From: a virus | DNA length: 40,454 nt | IMG/VR virus record: IMGVR_UViG_3300035045_000028 | Location: 1 to 40,454 of that record | Strand: one strand, 5' to 3' | Shown: one piece after another, positions 1 through 7,691 of the stretch | Layout: the number at the start of each line of letters is the position of its first letter | Position numbering within the stretch: the first letter of the stretch is position 1 | Position numbers and translations under genes: made by a program | Notes under the pieces: model-generated | The model's input: the letters and a program-made list of their open reading frames with translations, nothing else | Database searches by the model: none | Told to the model about the DNA's origin: nothing

Positions 1-376
1 GTACGACAATGTAGGTAGACGAGTATTGGAAAGTAAAGATCAAATAAAGAAGAGATTGCAGGGAGCAGGGTCACCAGATTTAGCGGATGCACTAGCATTA
101 ACTTTTGCATTACCAGTAGCTAAAAAAGAAATGGAAGATATATACATTAAAAGACGTAAAGTGGCTACACAAAAAAAAGATTATGACCCATACACAAGAA
201 TCTAACTTTGTTCGTATAGCAAAAGGTCTAGATGTAAAACCATTGCTTAAATTATTGGATGCCAAGCCTGAGTTATGGACAGAAATAACAGCACGACAAA
301 AGTTTACAGGCTCACCACATAAAGACACAGAGTCGATATACGTTAGAGGGCCACTAAAAATGAGTGCATATTACGT
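1..376. repeat. Left copy of terminal direct repeat
   Basis: This stretch matches 40079-40454 base for base except at 112, 124, 175 and 249 (partners 40190, 40202, 40253, 40327). It spans the 3' end of the large terminase and the 5' part of the hydroxylase gene. Three differences are synonymous third-position transitions in the terminase; the fourth changes Lys to Glu in the hydroxylase. The repeat shows the contig is circularly closed or terminally redundant. Because the copies differ, they probably come from two members of a population rather than from one molecule. Confidence 0.95.
2..205 (+). CDS. terL: Large terminase subunit, 3' end (partial)
   Basis: This is the C-terminal fragment of the large terminase that is complete at 38949-40283. 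It enters from the left edge in frame and ends with TAA at 203-205. It retains the end of the nuclease domain, including the SPDLADAL segment near the last catalytic Asp, and the basic C-terminal tail. It is not a separate gene; it appears twice only because the window overlaps itself. The hydroxylase gene starts 23 bases before its stop. Confidence 0.93.
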   Translation, partial: YDNVGRRVLESKDQIKKRLQGAGSPDLADALALTFALPVAKKEMEDIYIKRRKVATQKKDYDPYTRI

Positions 377-749
377 TTTATGGGATACAGGATCATATGA
401 CTATCCGTGCATGGATTATTTAGCACCTGCATTAGTGCCATTGATGCAACCAATACTTAAACAATTAGGAGTTGAAGACATGGGCAGAGTGCTTATTGTT
501 AATCTAAAACCTAGTGGTCATGTAACTAAACATAATGACCAGGGAACATATGCGGATCACTACAGCAGATTTCATCTTGTACTTAAATCTAACCAATGGT
601 GTAGCCAAACTTGCGGAGATCAAGAACAAAAGTTTGAAGTAGGCGAGGTTTGGTGGTTTAACCATAAAAAACAACACACAGCACACAATGTTGGCATGAC
701 AGACAGAGTACATATAATATTTGATTGTGTAACAAAAAAAATCTTATGA
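183..749 (+). CDS. Aspartyl/asparaginyl beta-hydroxylase-like 2OG-Fe(II) oxygenase
   Basis: The 188-aa protein has the layout of the aspartyl/asparaginyl beta-hydroxylase family, which oxidises Asp or Asn side chains using 2-oxoglutarate, O2 and Fe(II). The iron ligands would be H117 and D119 (HND) and H165, with R175 binding the 2-oxoglutarate carboxylate; the ten-residue gap from distal His to Arg matches the family. A GEVWWFN segment precedes the distal His as in homologues. The start overlaps the terminase stop by 23 bases and the stop overlaps the next start as ATGA, so it is co-transcribed with packaging genes. The target is unknown; a virion or host protein side chain is possible. A second, unrelated oxygenase lies at 37689-38177. 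Confidence 0.82.
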   Translation: MTHTQESNFVRIAKGLDVKPLLKLLDAKPELWTEITARQKFTGSPHKDTESIYVRGPLKMSAYYVLWDTGSYDYPCMDYLAPALVPLMQPILKQLGVEDMGRVLIVNLKPSGHVTKHNDQGTYADHYSRFHLVLKSNQWCSQTCGDQEQKFEVGEVWWFNHKKQHTAHNVGMTDRVHIIFDCVTKKIL

Positions 750-1255
750 CAAGTGTGACCGTAACTCCAGATAATACAGCTACTGTAAACAAAAGTAGGG
801 TATCCAAAACGGAAATCAAACTTGCCACAGTTGACGAAATGTTAGCTGAAGCCCAGACATTGTTTGACGAGCATTACGATGAAATTGCACGCAACAAACA
901 CGTTATGGTGCTTAAGCCAGACGAGGTAACGTACCGTAAATCTGAAGAGATGGGTACATTATTTATTTTGTCAGCTAGGCAAGATGATAAGTTAATTGGC
1001 TATTCTGTTAACTTCATAACTAATCATTTACATTATGTTGACCTTAAAGTTGCCCAGAATGATTTGTTGTTTATCAGCAAAGAACATCGGGGTGGCAGAC
1101 TTGGTTTGCGATTGATTAGGGAAACTGAAACCCATGCTGCGTCACTTGGATGCAAATTAATGGTATGGCACGCAAAAGAAAACACCACTTTAGCTGCAAT
1201 ATTACCTAAACTTAAATATGGTGTACAAGAAATCATGTTTTCTAAGGAGATCTAA
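746..1255 (+). CDS. GNAT-like N-acetyltransferase family protein
   Basis: The 169-aa product carries a GNAT acetyl-CoA pyrophosphate loop at about residues 114-123 (HRGGRLGLRL), preceded by a beta strand (DLLFIS) and followed by a helix, the usual motif A arrangement. The start at 746 overlaps the upstream stop as ATGA; an in-frame ATG at 725 would overlap the hydroxylase by 25 bases and is less likely. There is no clear Shine-Dalgarno sequence. The repeated motif GTGTGACCGTAA lies within codons 3-6, so the functional start could be further downstream. GNAT genes next to terminase and portal are common in podoviruses; the acetyl acceptor is unknown. Confidence 0.72.
   Translation: MTSVTVTPDNTATVNKSRVSKTEIKLATVDEMLAEAQTLFDEHYDEIARNKHVMVLKPDEVTYRKSEEMGTLFILSARQDDKLIGYSVNFITNHLHYVDLKVAQNDLLFISKEHRGGRLGLRLIRETETHAASLGCKLMVWHAKENTTLAAILPKLKYGVQEIMFSKEI
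753..764 (+). promoter_or_regulatory. Late-arm repeat motif, copy 1
   Basis: GTGTGACCGTAA is identical to the copies at 4126 and 21381 and close to the one at 10316. This copy lies inside the first codons of the GNAT-like gene, and an ATAAT-like sequence follows at 772-776. It is a candidate promoter or activator site for the portal operon; function is inferred only from recurrence. Confidence 0.5.
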
Positions 1256-1260
1256 AAAAA

Positions 1261-1584
1261 ATGGTAGTTACAACAGCTATTGCAACAGTTGCAGCAACTG
1301 GTTATTCAATTTACCAGGGTGAACAACAGAAAAAGCAACAAAGAAAGCAACTTAATTTGCAAAGGCAAGCTAATGAAGATGCTAGAAAACAAGCAAAAGC
1401 AGAAGCTGACCGTGCTGACATGGAATACAACAAAGCAAATAGACAAACTGCTGATGTTGGAGCTATTACTGATGAAAGCAAATTAGCAGGTAAAGGTGGT
1501 GCAGCAGGTACAATGCTTACTGGTAATCAAGGTATAGCAACAGAAGACTTAAATCTTGGCAAGAATACCTTATTAGGCGGTTAA
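1261..1584 (+). CDS. Small virion-associated protein upstream of portal
   Basis: The 107-aa protein begins with a short hydrophobic segment (residues 2-17), followed by a strongly charged Gln/Lys/Arg-rich helix likely to form a coiled coil (about 20-60), and ends in a Gly/Thr-rich tail. Small proteins of this build often sit between terminase and portal in T7-like and BPP-1-like podoviruses and are usually annotated as virion or assembly proteins. AAGGAG stands about ten bases before the ATG. The portal follows three bases after the stop. No enzymatic motif is visible. Confidence 0.7.
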   Translation: MVVTTAIATVAATGYSIYQGEQQKKQQRKQLNLQRQANEDARKQAKAEADRADMEYNKANRQTADVGAITDESKLAGKGGAAGTMLTGNQGIATEDLNLGKNTLLGG

Positions 1585-1587
1585 TCA

Positions 1588-3264
1588 ATGGAGAAAACCA
1601 AAAGAGCTAAGTTATTGACAAGATGGGGTCATCTACGGTCAGAAAGGGCTACTTGGTGGTCACATTGGCAAGAAGTAACTACATATTTATTACCAAGAAA
1701 CGGACGTTATTTTACGCAAGATAGAAATAAAGGACATAGAAGACATAATTCTATATACGACAATACTGGTACTAGAGCATTAAGAACACTTGGTGCTGGC
1801 ATGATGGCAGGTGCAACATCCCCTGCAAGACCTTGGTTTAGATTAGGAACAGTAGATCCAGATTTAAACAAATATCCACCTGTAAAATTGTGGCTAAATG
1901 ATGTTACAGAGCGTATGCAATTGGTGTTTACAAAATCCAATACATATAGAACATTACATGGATTGTATGAAGAATTGGGAGCATTTGGTACAGCAGGTTC
2001 TATTATCCTCCCTGATCCTAAAACAGCTATACATCATTACCCTGTAACTTGTGGAGAATATGCAATTGCTACAGATTACCAAGGTAGAGTCAACACTTTG
2101 TACAGAGAATTTCAAAAAACAGTAGGAGAAGTAGTTAGAGAGTTTGGGTATAACAAATGTTCAACGTCTGTTAAAAACTTGTACGACAGAGGTTCATTAG
2201 ATCAATGGATAACAATTATTCATGCGATAGAACCAAGGGATGATAGAGAACGTGATTTTAAAAAGAAGGACAATATGAACATGGCATACAAATCTTGTTA
2301 CTTTGAACAAGGTGGAGAAGGCGAAAAAGTACTAAGAGAGAGTGGATATAAAGAATTTCCTGTTGTTGTACCTAGATGGGGCATATCTGGTGGCGATATT
2401 TATGGCAATTCACCTGGTATGGAGTCGTTAGGAGACATAAAACAATTGCAGCATGAACAATTACGCAAGGCACAAAGCATTGATTACCAAACAAAACCAC
2501 CATTACAAGTACCTAGCTACCTTAAAAACCGTGATGTAGACAGTTTACCTGGCGGTGTTACGTTTGTTGATGGCCAACAAGGCAAAATTGAGACAGCATT
2601 TGCTGTAAATCTAAACTTACAACACTTGTTAATGGACATACAGGACGTAAGACAACGCATAAATGGTAGTTTTTATGCTGATTTGTTCCTTATGTTGGCT
2701 AATGCTACTGACACACGCATGACTGCAACAGAAGTAGCAGAGCGTCACGAAGAAAAACTGCTTATGTTAGGGCCAGTATTGGAAAGATTGCATAACGAAT
2801 TGCTAGATCCATTAGTTGATATTACTTTTAACAGGATGATTGAAGCTAATTTAGTACCACCAGCACCAGAAGAGTTGCAAGGTATGGAATTAAATGTTGA
2901 ATTTGTGTCTATGTTGGCACAAGCACAACGTGCTATTGGAACAAATAGTGTTGATAGGTATACAAATACTATGGGCATGATTGCACAAATGAAACCTGAT
3001 GTATTAGATAAATTTGATTCTGATGCATGGGCAGATAGTTATGCTGATATGTTAGGTATTAGTCCAGAATTAGTCGTTCCTGGTCAAGTAGTGGCTAAAA
3101 TTAGGCAAGAAAGAGCACAAGCACAGCAAGCTGCTGCACAAGCAGAACAACAACAACAAGCTGTAGATAACATGGCAAAACTTGGTAAAGTAGATTCAGG
3201 TAATGCTATGGATCTTATGAACCAATTTAGTGGTTACAATTCACCATCACCATTGGAGGTATAA
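1588..3264 (+). CDS. Portal (head-to-tail connector) protein
   Basis: The 558-aa protein matches the podovirus head-tail connector family in length and N-terminal pattern: a basic helix, an early aromatic-rich stretch around WWSHWQEVTTYLLPR, and the GAGMMAGATSPARPWF segment near residues 69-84. It would form the dodecameric ring at one capsid vertex through which DNA is packaged and ejected, docking the terminase outside the procapsid and the tail later. The last 60 residues are rich in Gln/Ala and probably helical, consistent with the crown or barrel. It sits in the expected place after the terminase and before scaffold and capsid. Confidence 0.93.
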   Translation: MEKTKRAKLLTRWGHLRSERATWWSHWQEVTTYLLPRNGRYFTQDRNKGHRRHNSIYDNTGTRALRTLGAGMMAGATSPARPWFRLGTVDPDLNKYPPVKLWLNDVTERMQLVFTKSNTYRTLHGLYEELGAFGTAGSIILPDPKTAIHHYPVTCGEYAIATDYQGRVNTLYREFQKTVGEVVREFGYNKCSTSVKNLYDRGSLDQWITIIHAIEPRDDRERDFKKKDNMNMAYKSCYFEQGGEGEKVLRESGYKEFPVVVPRWGISGGDIYGNSPGMESLGDIKQLQHEQLRKAQSIDYQTKPPLQVPSYLKNRDVDSLPGGVTFVDGQQGKIETAFAVNLNLQHLLMDIQDVRQRINGSFYADLFLMLANATDTRMTATEVAERHEEKLLMLGPVLERLHNELLDPLVDITFNRMIEANLVPPAPEELQGMELNVEFVSMLAQAQRAIGTNSVDRYTNTMGMIAQMKPDVLDKFDSDAWADSYADMLGISPELVVPGQVVAKIRQERAQAQQAAAQAEQQQQAVDNMAKLGKVDSGNAMDLMNQFSGYNSPSPLEV

Positions 3265-3639
3265 ATGGATTTAATTGATTTAAAAAAAGACCCACAGCCT
3301 ATTGATAGTAATGAGATGTACGAAGAGCCAATGTATAGTTATGGCTTGTGTATATCACTAGGTAAAGAAGAATTAGAAAAATTAAATATAGAAAAACTGC
3401 CAGAAGCAGGTAGTGAAATGATGTTAAAAGCAAAAGCTTATGTAAAAACAGTTAGAGAAAGTAAAGAAAAAGATGGTGTAGAACAAAATGTAGAGTTACA
3501 AATATGTGCAATGGCAATCGAACCTATTGATCGAAGTATAGATCAAGCAGATGAATTGTATGGAGATAAGGCATCTGCACCACCTAAAGCACAGCCTGTT
3601 ACTAAACCTACTACAGGTACTTATTTAACTGGGAGTTAA
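3265..3639 (+). CDS. Hypothetical protein downstream of portal
   Basis: The 124-aa acidic protein starts one base after the portal stop, with GGAGG seven bases upstream, so it is translationally coupled to the portal. It contains a segment (MLKAKAYVKTVRESKEKDG, about 50-70) followed by predicted beta strands (VELQICAMAIEPI) and a Pro/Thr-rich disordered end. Proteins of similar size and position occur in many podovirus packaging modules, but I do not recognise a named family. A capsid or scaffold accessory role is an inference from position only. Confidence 0.7.
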   Translation: MDLIDLKKDPQPIDSNEMYEEPMYSYGLCISLGKEELEKLNIEKLPEAGSEMMLKAKAYVKTVRESKEKDGVEQNVELQICAMAIEPIDRSIDQADELYGDKASAPPKAQPVTKPTTGTYLTGS

Positions 3640-3641
3640 TT

Positions 3642-3794
3642 ATGGAAGGATCACACAATCTATCACCTGATGCCAAAGTACGGTACAAAAAAATGATAGA
3701 ACAACACAATGCAGAAGAAGCAAACAAAAAGAAAAACAAAAGCAAATCTAAATTACAAATATTTGCTGAAAAACTTTATGGAGGTAGCAACTAA
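3642..3794 (+). CDS. Small basic hypothetical protein (50 aa)
   Basis: A 50-codon frame starts at ATG 3642 with GGGAG eight bases upstream, two bases after the preceding stop. The product is Lys/Asn-rich (KKKNKSKSK around residues 29-37) with a helical C-terminus. Its stop TAA shares a base with the next start (TAATG). Good ribosome binding site, tight packing and coding-like composition support expression; function unknown. Confidence 0.65.
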   Translation: MEGSHNLSPDAKVRYKKMIEQHNAEEANKKKNKSKSKLQIFAEKLYGGSN

Positions 3795-3967
3795 TGGCTG
3801 ACAAAACAGGACAAATACTAGGAATTAAAGGTTCAGAAAAAATTATTCCTAGAAAAATAAAGAATAAAGTAGGAATCTTAGAAGCCATGAAAGAAGGAGG
3901 TATGGCATCTAAAAAACAATTAGAAGAATTAGAAAAACTTAAAAAACTTTATCCATCAATGTTTTAA
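3794..3967 (+). CDS. Small basic hypothetical protein (57 aa)
   Basis: A 57-codon frame starts in a TAATG overlap with the previous gene; GGAGG lies nine bases upstream inside that gene. The product is Lys-rich with two likely amphipathic helices, one containing KKQLEELEKLKKLY (residues 40-53), which could mediate dimerisation. It is the second of three small basic genes between portal and scaffold. Function unknown; a DNA- or capsid-associated role is possible from charge and position. Confidence 0.63.
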   Translation: MADKTGQILGIKGSEKIIPRKIKNKVGILEAMKEGGMASKKQLEELEKLKKLYPSMF

Positions 3968-3969
3968 TT

Positions 3970-4125
3970 ATGAGTTTATACGAAAACATACACAAAAAAC
4001 GCAAAAGAATTAAAGCAGGTTCTGGTGAAAAAATGCGTAAAAAAGGTGCAAAAGGTGCACCAAGTGATAAAAATTTTAGAGATGCTGCAAAAACTGCAAA
4101 AAAAATGTATCCTAATCAGAACTAG
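3970..4125 (+). CDS. Small highly basic hypothetical protein (51 aa)
   Basis: A 51-codon frame begins two bases after the previous stop. The product is very basic, beginning MSLYENIHKKRKRIKAGSGE and containing a KKGAKGAPSD loop followed by a helix. Short proteins with this MSLYENI-type opening and Lys-rich body are, to my knowledge, frequent next to the scaffold gene in podovirus genomes and have no assigned function. The stop codon is directly followed by the repeated motif at 4126, which marks a transcription boundary. Confidence 0.68.
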   Translation: MSLYENIHKKRKRIKAGSGEKMRKKGAKGAPSDKNFRDAAKTAKKMYPNQN

Positions 4126-4137
4126 GTGTGACCGTAA
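4126..4137 (+). promoter_or_regulatory. Late-arm repeat motif, copy 2
   Basis: GTGTGACCGTAA immediately follows a stop codon and precedes the Bbp19-like gene by 27 bases. A TTATAAG sequence lies at 4143-4149. It sits upstream of the scaffold-capsid genes, where strong late transcription is expected. It is the second of four copies, all on the plus strand of the virion arm. Confidence 0.58.
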
Positions 4138-4164
4138 ACCAGTTATAAGTCGATATATTTAAGC

Positions 4165-4509
4165 ATGAGCGATTACAATCCTCTCGATCTAAAAAGTCAA
4201 CAGAAAACTAAAGACGATAAAAAGTCCGCAGAACGAATTGACCGACAGAACGAGGAAGCGGACATCAAATGGCTTATGAGCAGCAAGAGGGGTCGCAGAT
4301 TAGTCTGGAGACTTCTGGAACAAGCAGGTGTATTTCGATCATCGTTCAACACTAACGCAATGGCAATGTCATTTAGCGAAGGTAACAGAAACTATGGTTT
4401 GCAACTCCTTAACTTGGTTCACACTCTCTGCCCAGAACTGTATCCGACAATGATCAAGGAGCAAAAAAATGTCAGAAATGCTGATGACGGAAGCCGAACA
4501 ACCCAATGA
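4165..4509 (+). CDS. Bbp19-like structural protein
   Basis: The 114-aa protein resembles the Bbp19 family named after Bordetella phage BPP-1: an acidic/charged N-terminus followed by the conserved core WLMSSKRGRRLVWRLLEQAG (residues about 36-55) and a helical end. The family sits beside the capsid genes in many podoviruses and is probably an assembly or virion protein. The gene overlaps the next reading frame by 41 bases. Its codons contain more C and G at third positions than neighbouring genes, suggesting a segment of different origin. Confidence 0.8.
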   Translation: MSDYNPLDLKSQQKTKDDKKSAERIDRQNEEADIKWLMSSKRGRRLVWRLLEQAGVFRSSFNTNAMAMSFSEGNRNYGLQLLNLVHTLCPELYPTMIKEQKNVRNADDGSRTTQ

Positions 4510-5140
4510 AGGCGACACGCAGCAAACAGTAGAAGCTACAACAGAAGCAACTACTGACACCGAGCAGCAAGCTGAAGGTGTACAGGAACAACAAGATTCG
4601 GATGAATCCGCTGTTGAAAGTGAAACTAGCGAAACAGAAGTACCAGAAGGTGCTCCTGAGAAATACGAGTTCAATACACAGATTACTGACGATTCTGCCG
4701 AACTCGACCCCGAAGTAGTTACTGCATTCGGTGAAGTCGCTAAAGATCTTGACCTGCCACAAGACGCTGCACAAAAAGTTTTAGATAAAGTTGCACCTGT
4801 TATACAGGCAAAACAAGCAAAAGTATTAGAGCAAGTCAAACTAGATTGGGCTGCTGATTCACAAGCTGATAAAGAATTTGGCGGTGAAAATTTAGCAGCT
4901 AATTTAGAAATTGCAAAAAAATCTCTAGATGCTTTTGGTTCTGATTCTTTGAAGTCGTTGCTTGCAGAAACAGGCTTTGGAAATCATCCTGAGATTATCA
5001 GATTTATGTACAAAGCAGGTAAGGCAATTAGTGAGGACAGTTATGTAGGTAGTTCTGAAGGTGCAAATCCTCGTGGATCAAGCATTCCTCAAGACTTTAA
5101 CGGCATAGCTAACGCACTATATTCTAATCAGCAAAATTAA
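4469..5140 (+). CDS. Scaffolding protein
   Basis: The 223-aa product is strongly acidic in its first 90 residues (Glu/Gln/Thr-rich, low complexity), then has helical segments with regular Ala/Lys/Leu spacing (about 95-170) and ends in a less ordered tail. Composition, length and position directly before the major capsid gene are typical of podovirus scaffolding proteins, which guide shell assembly and leave before or during packaging. The ATG at 4469 has an AAGGAG 6-12 bases upstream inside the preceding gene. The low sequence conservation of scaffolds makes this mainly a positional assignment. Confidence 0.78.
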   Translation: MSEMLMTEAEQPNEGDTQQTVEATTEATTDTEQQAEGVQEQQDSDESAVESETSETEVPEGAPEKYEFNTQITDDSAELDPEVVTAFGEVAKDLDLPQDAAQKVLDKVAPVIQAKQAKVLEQVKLDWAADSQADKEFGGENLAANLEIAKKSLDAFGSDSLKSLLAETGFGNHPEIIRFMYKAGKAISEDSYVGSSEGANPRGSSIPQDFNGIANALYSNQQN

Positions 5141-5155
5141 ATAAGGAGTTAATTA

Positions 5156-6175
5156 ATGGCTACTCTCTCAACCTCAAATTTAACCCTAGCGGATTGGGCA
5201 AAAAGAAGTGACCCAGACGGTAGAGTTCCAATCGTTGCAGAATTATTATCACAAAGCAACGAAATACTAGATGATTGCGTGTTTAAAGAAGGTAATTTAC
5301 CTACTGGTGAACGTGTAGTTATTAGAACAGGATTACCTGGTGTTTATTGGAGAGCACTAAACCAAGGTATTCCATCAAGCAAGTCAACAACAGCACAAAT
5401 TGACGAAGCTTGCGGAATTCTTGAAGCTCGTTCTGAAGTAGACAAAGACTTGGCAATGTTAAATGGTAACACTGCACAGTTCCGTTTATCTGAAGACACT
5501 GCGTTCTTAGAAGCAATGAACCAGACTCAAGCTGAAACAATGTTTTACGGCAACCCTGGTACAGATCCTAAGAAATTTTTAGGTTTAGCACCAAGATATG
5601 GCGATCTATCAGCAGATAACGCAGTAAACATACTTGATGCAGGTGGATCAGGTTCTGATAACGCTTCTGTATATCTAGTTGTTTGGGGTGATAACACTGT
5701 ATATTGTCCTTTTCCAAAAGGATCTAAAGCAGGTTTAACACACGAAGATCTAGGCGAGCAAACTGTTTACAACAGTGACGGTACAAGACTACAAGCTTTT
5801 GCTACTCGTTACCAATGGAAAAACGGTTTGGTTGTTAAAGATTGGAGATACGTTGTTCGTATTTGCAACATTGACATTTCTGATTTGCTTGGAAGTACTG
5901 GTACACAAACTGCTGCTGCATCAACTAATTTAATTAAATTGATGGCTAGAGCATTGTACAGAATACCAAACATGGCTATGGGTAGAGCAGCATTCTATAT
6001 GAACAGAACAGTTCATTCTGGAATGTCTATTGCTGCACTTGATAAGTCACAAAATGTTTTATCAATACAAGAAGGATTAAAACAGTTTGGTACAGCACAA
6101 AGCTATTTATCATTCTTAGGTGTTCCTCTAAGAAGAGTAGATGCCTTGATCAATGCTGAAGCTCGTGTTGTTTAA
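5156..6175 (+). CDS. Major capsid protein (HK97-fold, BPP-1-type)
   Basis: The 339-aa protein matches a capsid family found in BPP-1-like and other non-T7 podoviruses: an opening ADWAKRSDPDGR, then EGNLPTGERVVIRTGLP (about 44-60), LNGNTAQFRLSEDTAFLEAM (about 101-120) and a FYGNPGTDPKKFLGLAPRY segment. It should form the icosahedral shell. The family usually partners with the jelly-roll cement protein encoded next, which is also the case here. AAGGAG is placed nine bases before the ATG. Scaffold, capsid and cement genes follow in order with short gaps, and a hairpin terminator lies downstream. Confidence 0.93.
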   Translation: MATLSTSNLTLADWAKRSDPDGRVPIVAELLSQSNEILDDCVFKEGNLPTGERVVIRTGLPGVYWRALNQGIPSSKSTTAQIDEACGILEARSEVDKDLAMLNGNTAQFRLSEDTAFLEAMNQTQAETMFYGNPGTDPKKFLGLAPRYGDLSADNAVNILDAGGSGSDNASVYLVVWGDNTVYCPFPKGSKAGLTHEDLGEQTVYNSDGTRLQAFATRYQWKNGLVVKDWRYVVRICNIDISDLLGSTGTQTAAASTNLIKLMARALYRIPNMAMGRAAFYMNRTVHSGMSIAALDKSQNVLSIQEGLKQFGTAQSYLSFLGVPLRRVDALINAEARVV

Positions 6176-6200
6176 TTTTTATTAAAAAAGGAGATCTAAA

Positions 6201-6632
6201 ATGATTACAGATTCACTGCTCAGAGTAAGCGAAGATCAAGCAGTTACTTCTACTGCGTACTCTACAAACACTATTGATTTAAGTGTAGCTAGAGATGTTG
6301 GTGAAGGTAAAACTTTATACATGAACTTTGCTTTAACTGAAGCTTTTGCTAACGGTACAAACCTTACTTTTGAGGTTGTTACTAGTGCTAACGCTAACTT
6401 GTCTAGTCACGATGTTATCGGTAGTAGTGCAACTATTGCTACAGCAGCACTTACATTGGGTAAGAACATTGTTGTAGCTATCAATCCACAGATTGCAAGC
6501 AAAGGTAAAAGGTACTTAGGTGCAAGATACGTTGTAACTGGTACTATGAACGCAGGTAAAGTTACTGCTGATGTAGTAGAAACTATTGGCGATGGACAGA
6601 AGTACTATGCATCTGGCTTTACCGTAGCTTAA
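6201..6632 (+). CDS. Bbp16-like capsid cement protein
   Basis: The 143-aa protein resembles the Bbp16 family of BPP-1, a jelly-roll protein that decorates and stabilises the shell. Visible similarities are the opening TDSLLRVSEDQAVTSTAYST, alternating hydrophobic beta strands, and a RYLGARYVVTG strand near residues 113-123. The AAGGAG site ten bases before the ATG is near consensus, fitting a product needed in hundreds of copies. Its position directly after the capsid gene matches the family. Confidence 0.85.
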   Translation: MITDSLLRVSEDQAVTSTAYSTNTIDLSVARDVGEGKTLYMNFALTEAFANGTNLTFEVVTSANANLSSHDVIGSSATIATAALTLGKNIVVAINPQIASKGKRYLGARYVVTGTMNAGKVTADVVETIGDGQKYYASGFTVA

Positions 6633-6646
6633 AATAACAAAGACTT

Positions 6647-6946
6647 ATGCCTATTTACAGAGCAAAAATTAAATGTTTCGTTGGACAATCAATGCGAGAA
6701 CCTGACGAAGAATTTGAGTACAACGGAGAGTCATGCAAGCATCTTGAGCTTGTTAGTGGCCCAGAACCTAAGACACCTGTAGCGTCTACTACAAACACAC
6801 CTGTGGAATCTAAGGTTCAACCTACTAATTTAGAGCTTATGACTAAAGCAGAACTTGAAGTTTATGGCCGTACTATCGGTATTGAACTAGATAGAAGGCA
6901 GACTAAAGATACTCTTATTGCACAATTAGTTGCTGCTACTAAATAG
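6647..6946 (+). CDS. Small protein with HeH/SAP-like C-terminal domain
   Basis: The 99-aa protein has a beta-rich N-terminal part (about 1-40), a Pro/Thr linker (about 40-60) and a C-terminal helix-extended-loop-helix (MTKAELEVYGRTIGIELDRR, then KDTLIAQL) of the kind found in HeH, LEM and SAP-like folds. Proteins with this build often follow the capsid gene in phages, possibly as head-completion or neck components. The start is 14 bases after the cement gene; no strong Shine-Dalgarno is visible. Confidence 0.7.
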   Translation: MPIYRAKIKCFVGQSMREPDEEFEYNGESCKHLELVSGPEPKTPVASTTNTPVESKVQPTNLELMTKAELEVYGRTIGIELDRRQTKDTLIAQLVAATK

Positions 6947-6971
6947 GATAAGTCTTCTTTTTTAACTTACA

Positions 6972-7010
6972 GGGGGCTAGTAGTAACACTGCTGACCTCC
7001 TCTTTTATTA
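6972..7010 (+). terminator. Hairpin terminator after the capsid genes
   Basis: GGGGG (6972-6976) pairs with CCTCC (6996-7000), and 6978-6984 pairs with 6988-6994 around an AAC loop, with one interior mismatch and a few G-U pairs. TCTTTTATTA follows. The position after the capsid cluster and before the tail tube gene is like the T-phi terminator of T7. Read-through would still supply tail genes at lower level. Confidence 0.6.
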
Positions 7011-7019
7011 GGAGATAAC

Positions 7020-7688
7020 ATGGCAACAGAAGTAGATATTTGCAACCTTGCCCTAGCTCATTTGGGTGATGATGCAACAATAGCTTCGCTTAATCCACCA
7101 GAAGGATCTGCACAAGCAGAAAAAGCTGCACGTTTTTATCCAATAGCAAGAAATACTTTGCTTGAAATGCATACATGGAATTTTGCATCTAAACGTGGCA
7201 ATCTTGCATTAACAACTAATACTCTTGATCAATGGGATTATGCATATGTAGCACCTGCGGATATGATGTCTCCTGTTGCAATTATTTCTCCGTCAGCACA
7301 AAATGATTATGCTACAAGAATGTCTGCTGGCGATACCCCTGGTGGTATAACTTCTAACTATGCACCAACAATAGTAGCTGGACAATATTCACCACAACAA
7401 TTTGCAGTAGAAGGATCATATATTTATACAAACCAAGAAAATGCAATGTTGCGATATCAAGCATTTGTTACTGATGCATCTTTGTTTTCACCTTTGTTTG
7501 TTGTTACCTTGTCATGGCAATTAGCGTCAATGCTTGCAGGGCCAATAATAAAAGGTGATCAAGGTATGGCAGAAGCAAAACGCTCTACACAAATGATGCA
7601 AAATTATTTACAACAAGCAAAATTAAGAGACAATTTACAAAGAGATATTACGGTAGAACATATAGTTCCTTGGACATCTGGGAGATAA
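7020..7688 (+). CDS. Tail tubular protein A-like (T7 gp11 type)
   Basis: The 222-aa protein begins with EVDICNLALAHLGDDATIASL, followed by a segment ending in TLLEMHTWNFASKR (about 46-60), a signature of the podovirus tail tubular protein A / gp11-like adaptor family. It would form the ring between portal and nozzle. Length fits the family. GGAG lies eight bases before the ATG and the next gene starts three bases after the stop. It directly precedes the nozzle gene as in T7-like and BPP-1-like genomes. Confidence 0.88.
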   Translation: MATEVDICNLALAHLGDDATIASLNPPEGSAQAEKAARFYPIARNTLLEMHTWNFASKRGNLALTTNTLDQWDYAYVAPADMMSPVAIISPSAQNDYATRMSAGDTPGGITSNYAPTIVAGQYSPQQFAVEGSYIYTNQENAMLRYQAFVTDASLFSPLFVVTLSWQLASMLAGPIIKGDQGMAEAKRSTQMMQNYLQQAKLRDNLQRDITVEHIVPWTSGR

Positions 7689-7691
7689 CCT

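Noticed and set aside
4369-4839. Minus-strand frames of 156 and 100 codons opposite the scaffold gene
   Set aside because: They mirror the low-complexity Glu/Gln/Thr codons of the scaffold gene and have no ribosome binding site or plausible protein character.
6947-7019. Possible tRNA in a 73-base gap
   Set aside because: The length fits, but there is no anticodon or T-arm pattern; the stem is better explained as a terminator.
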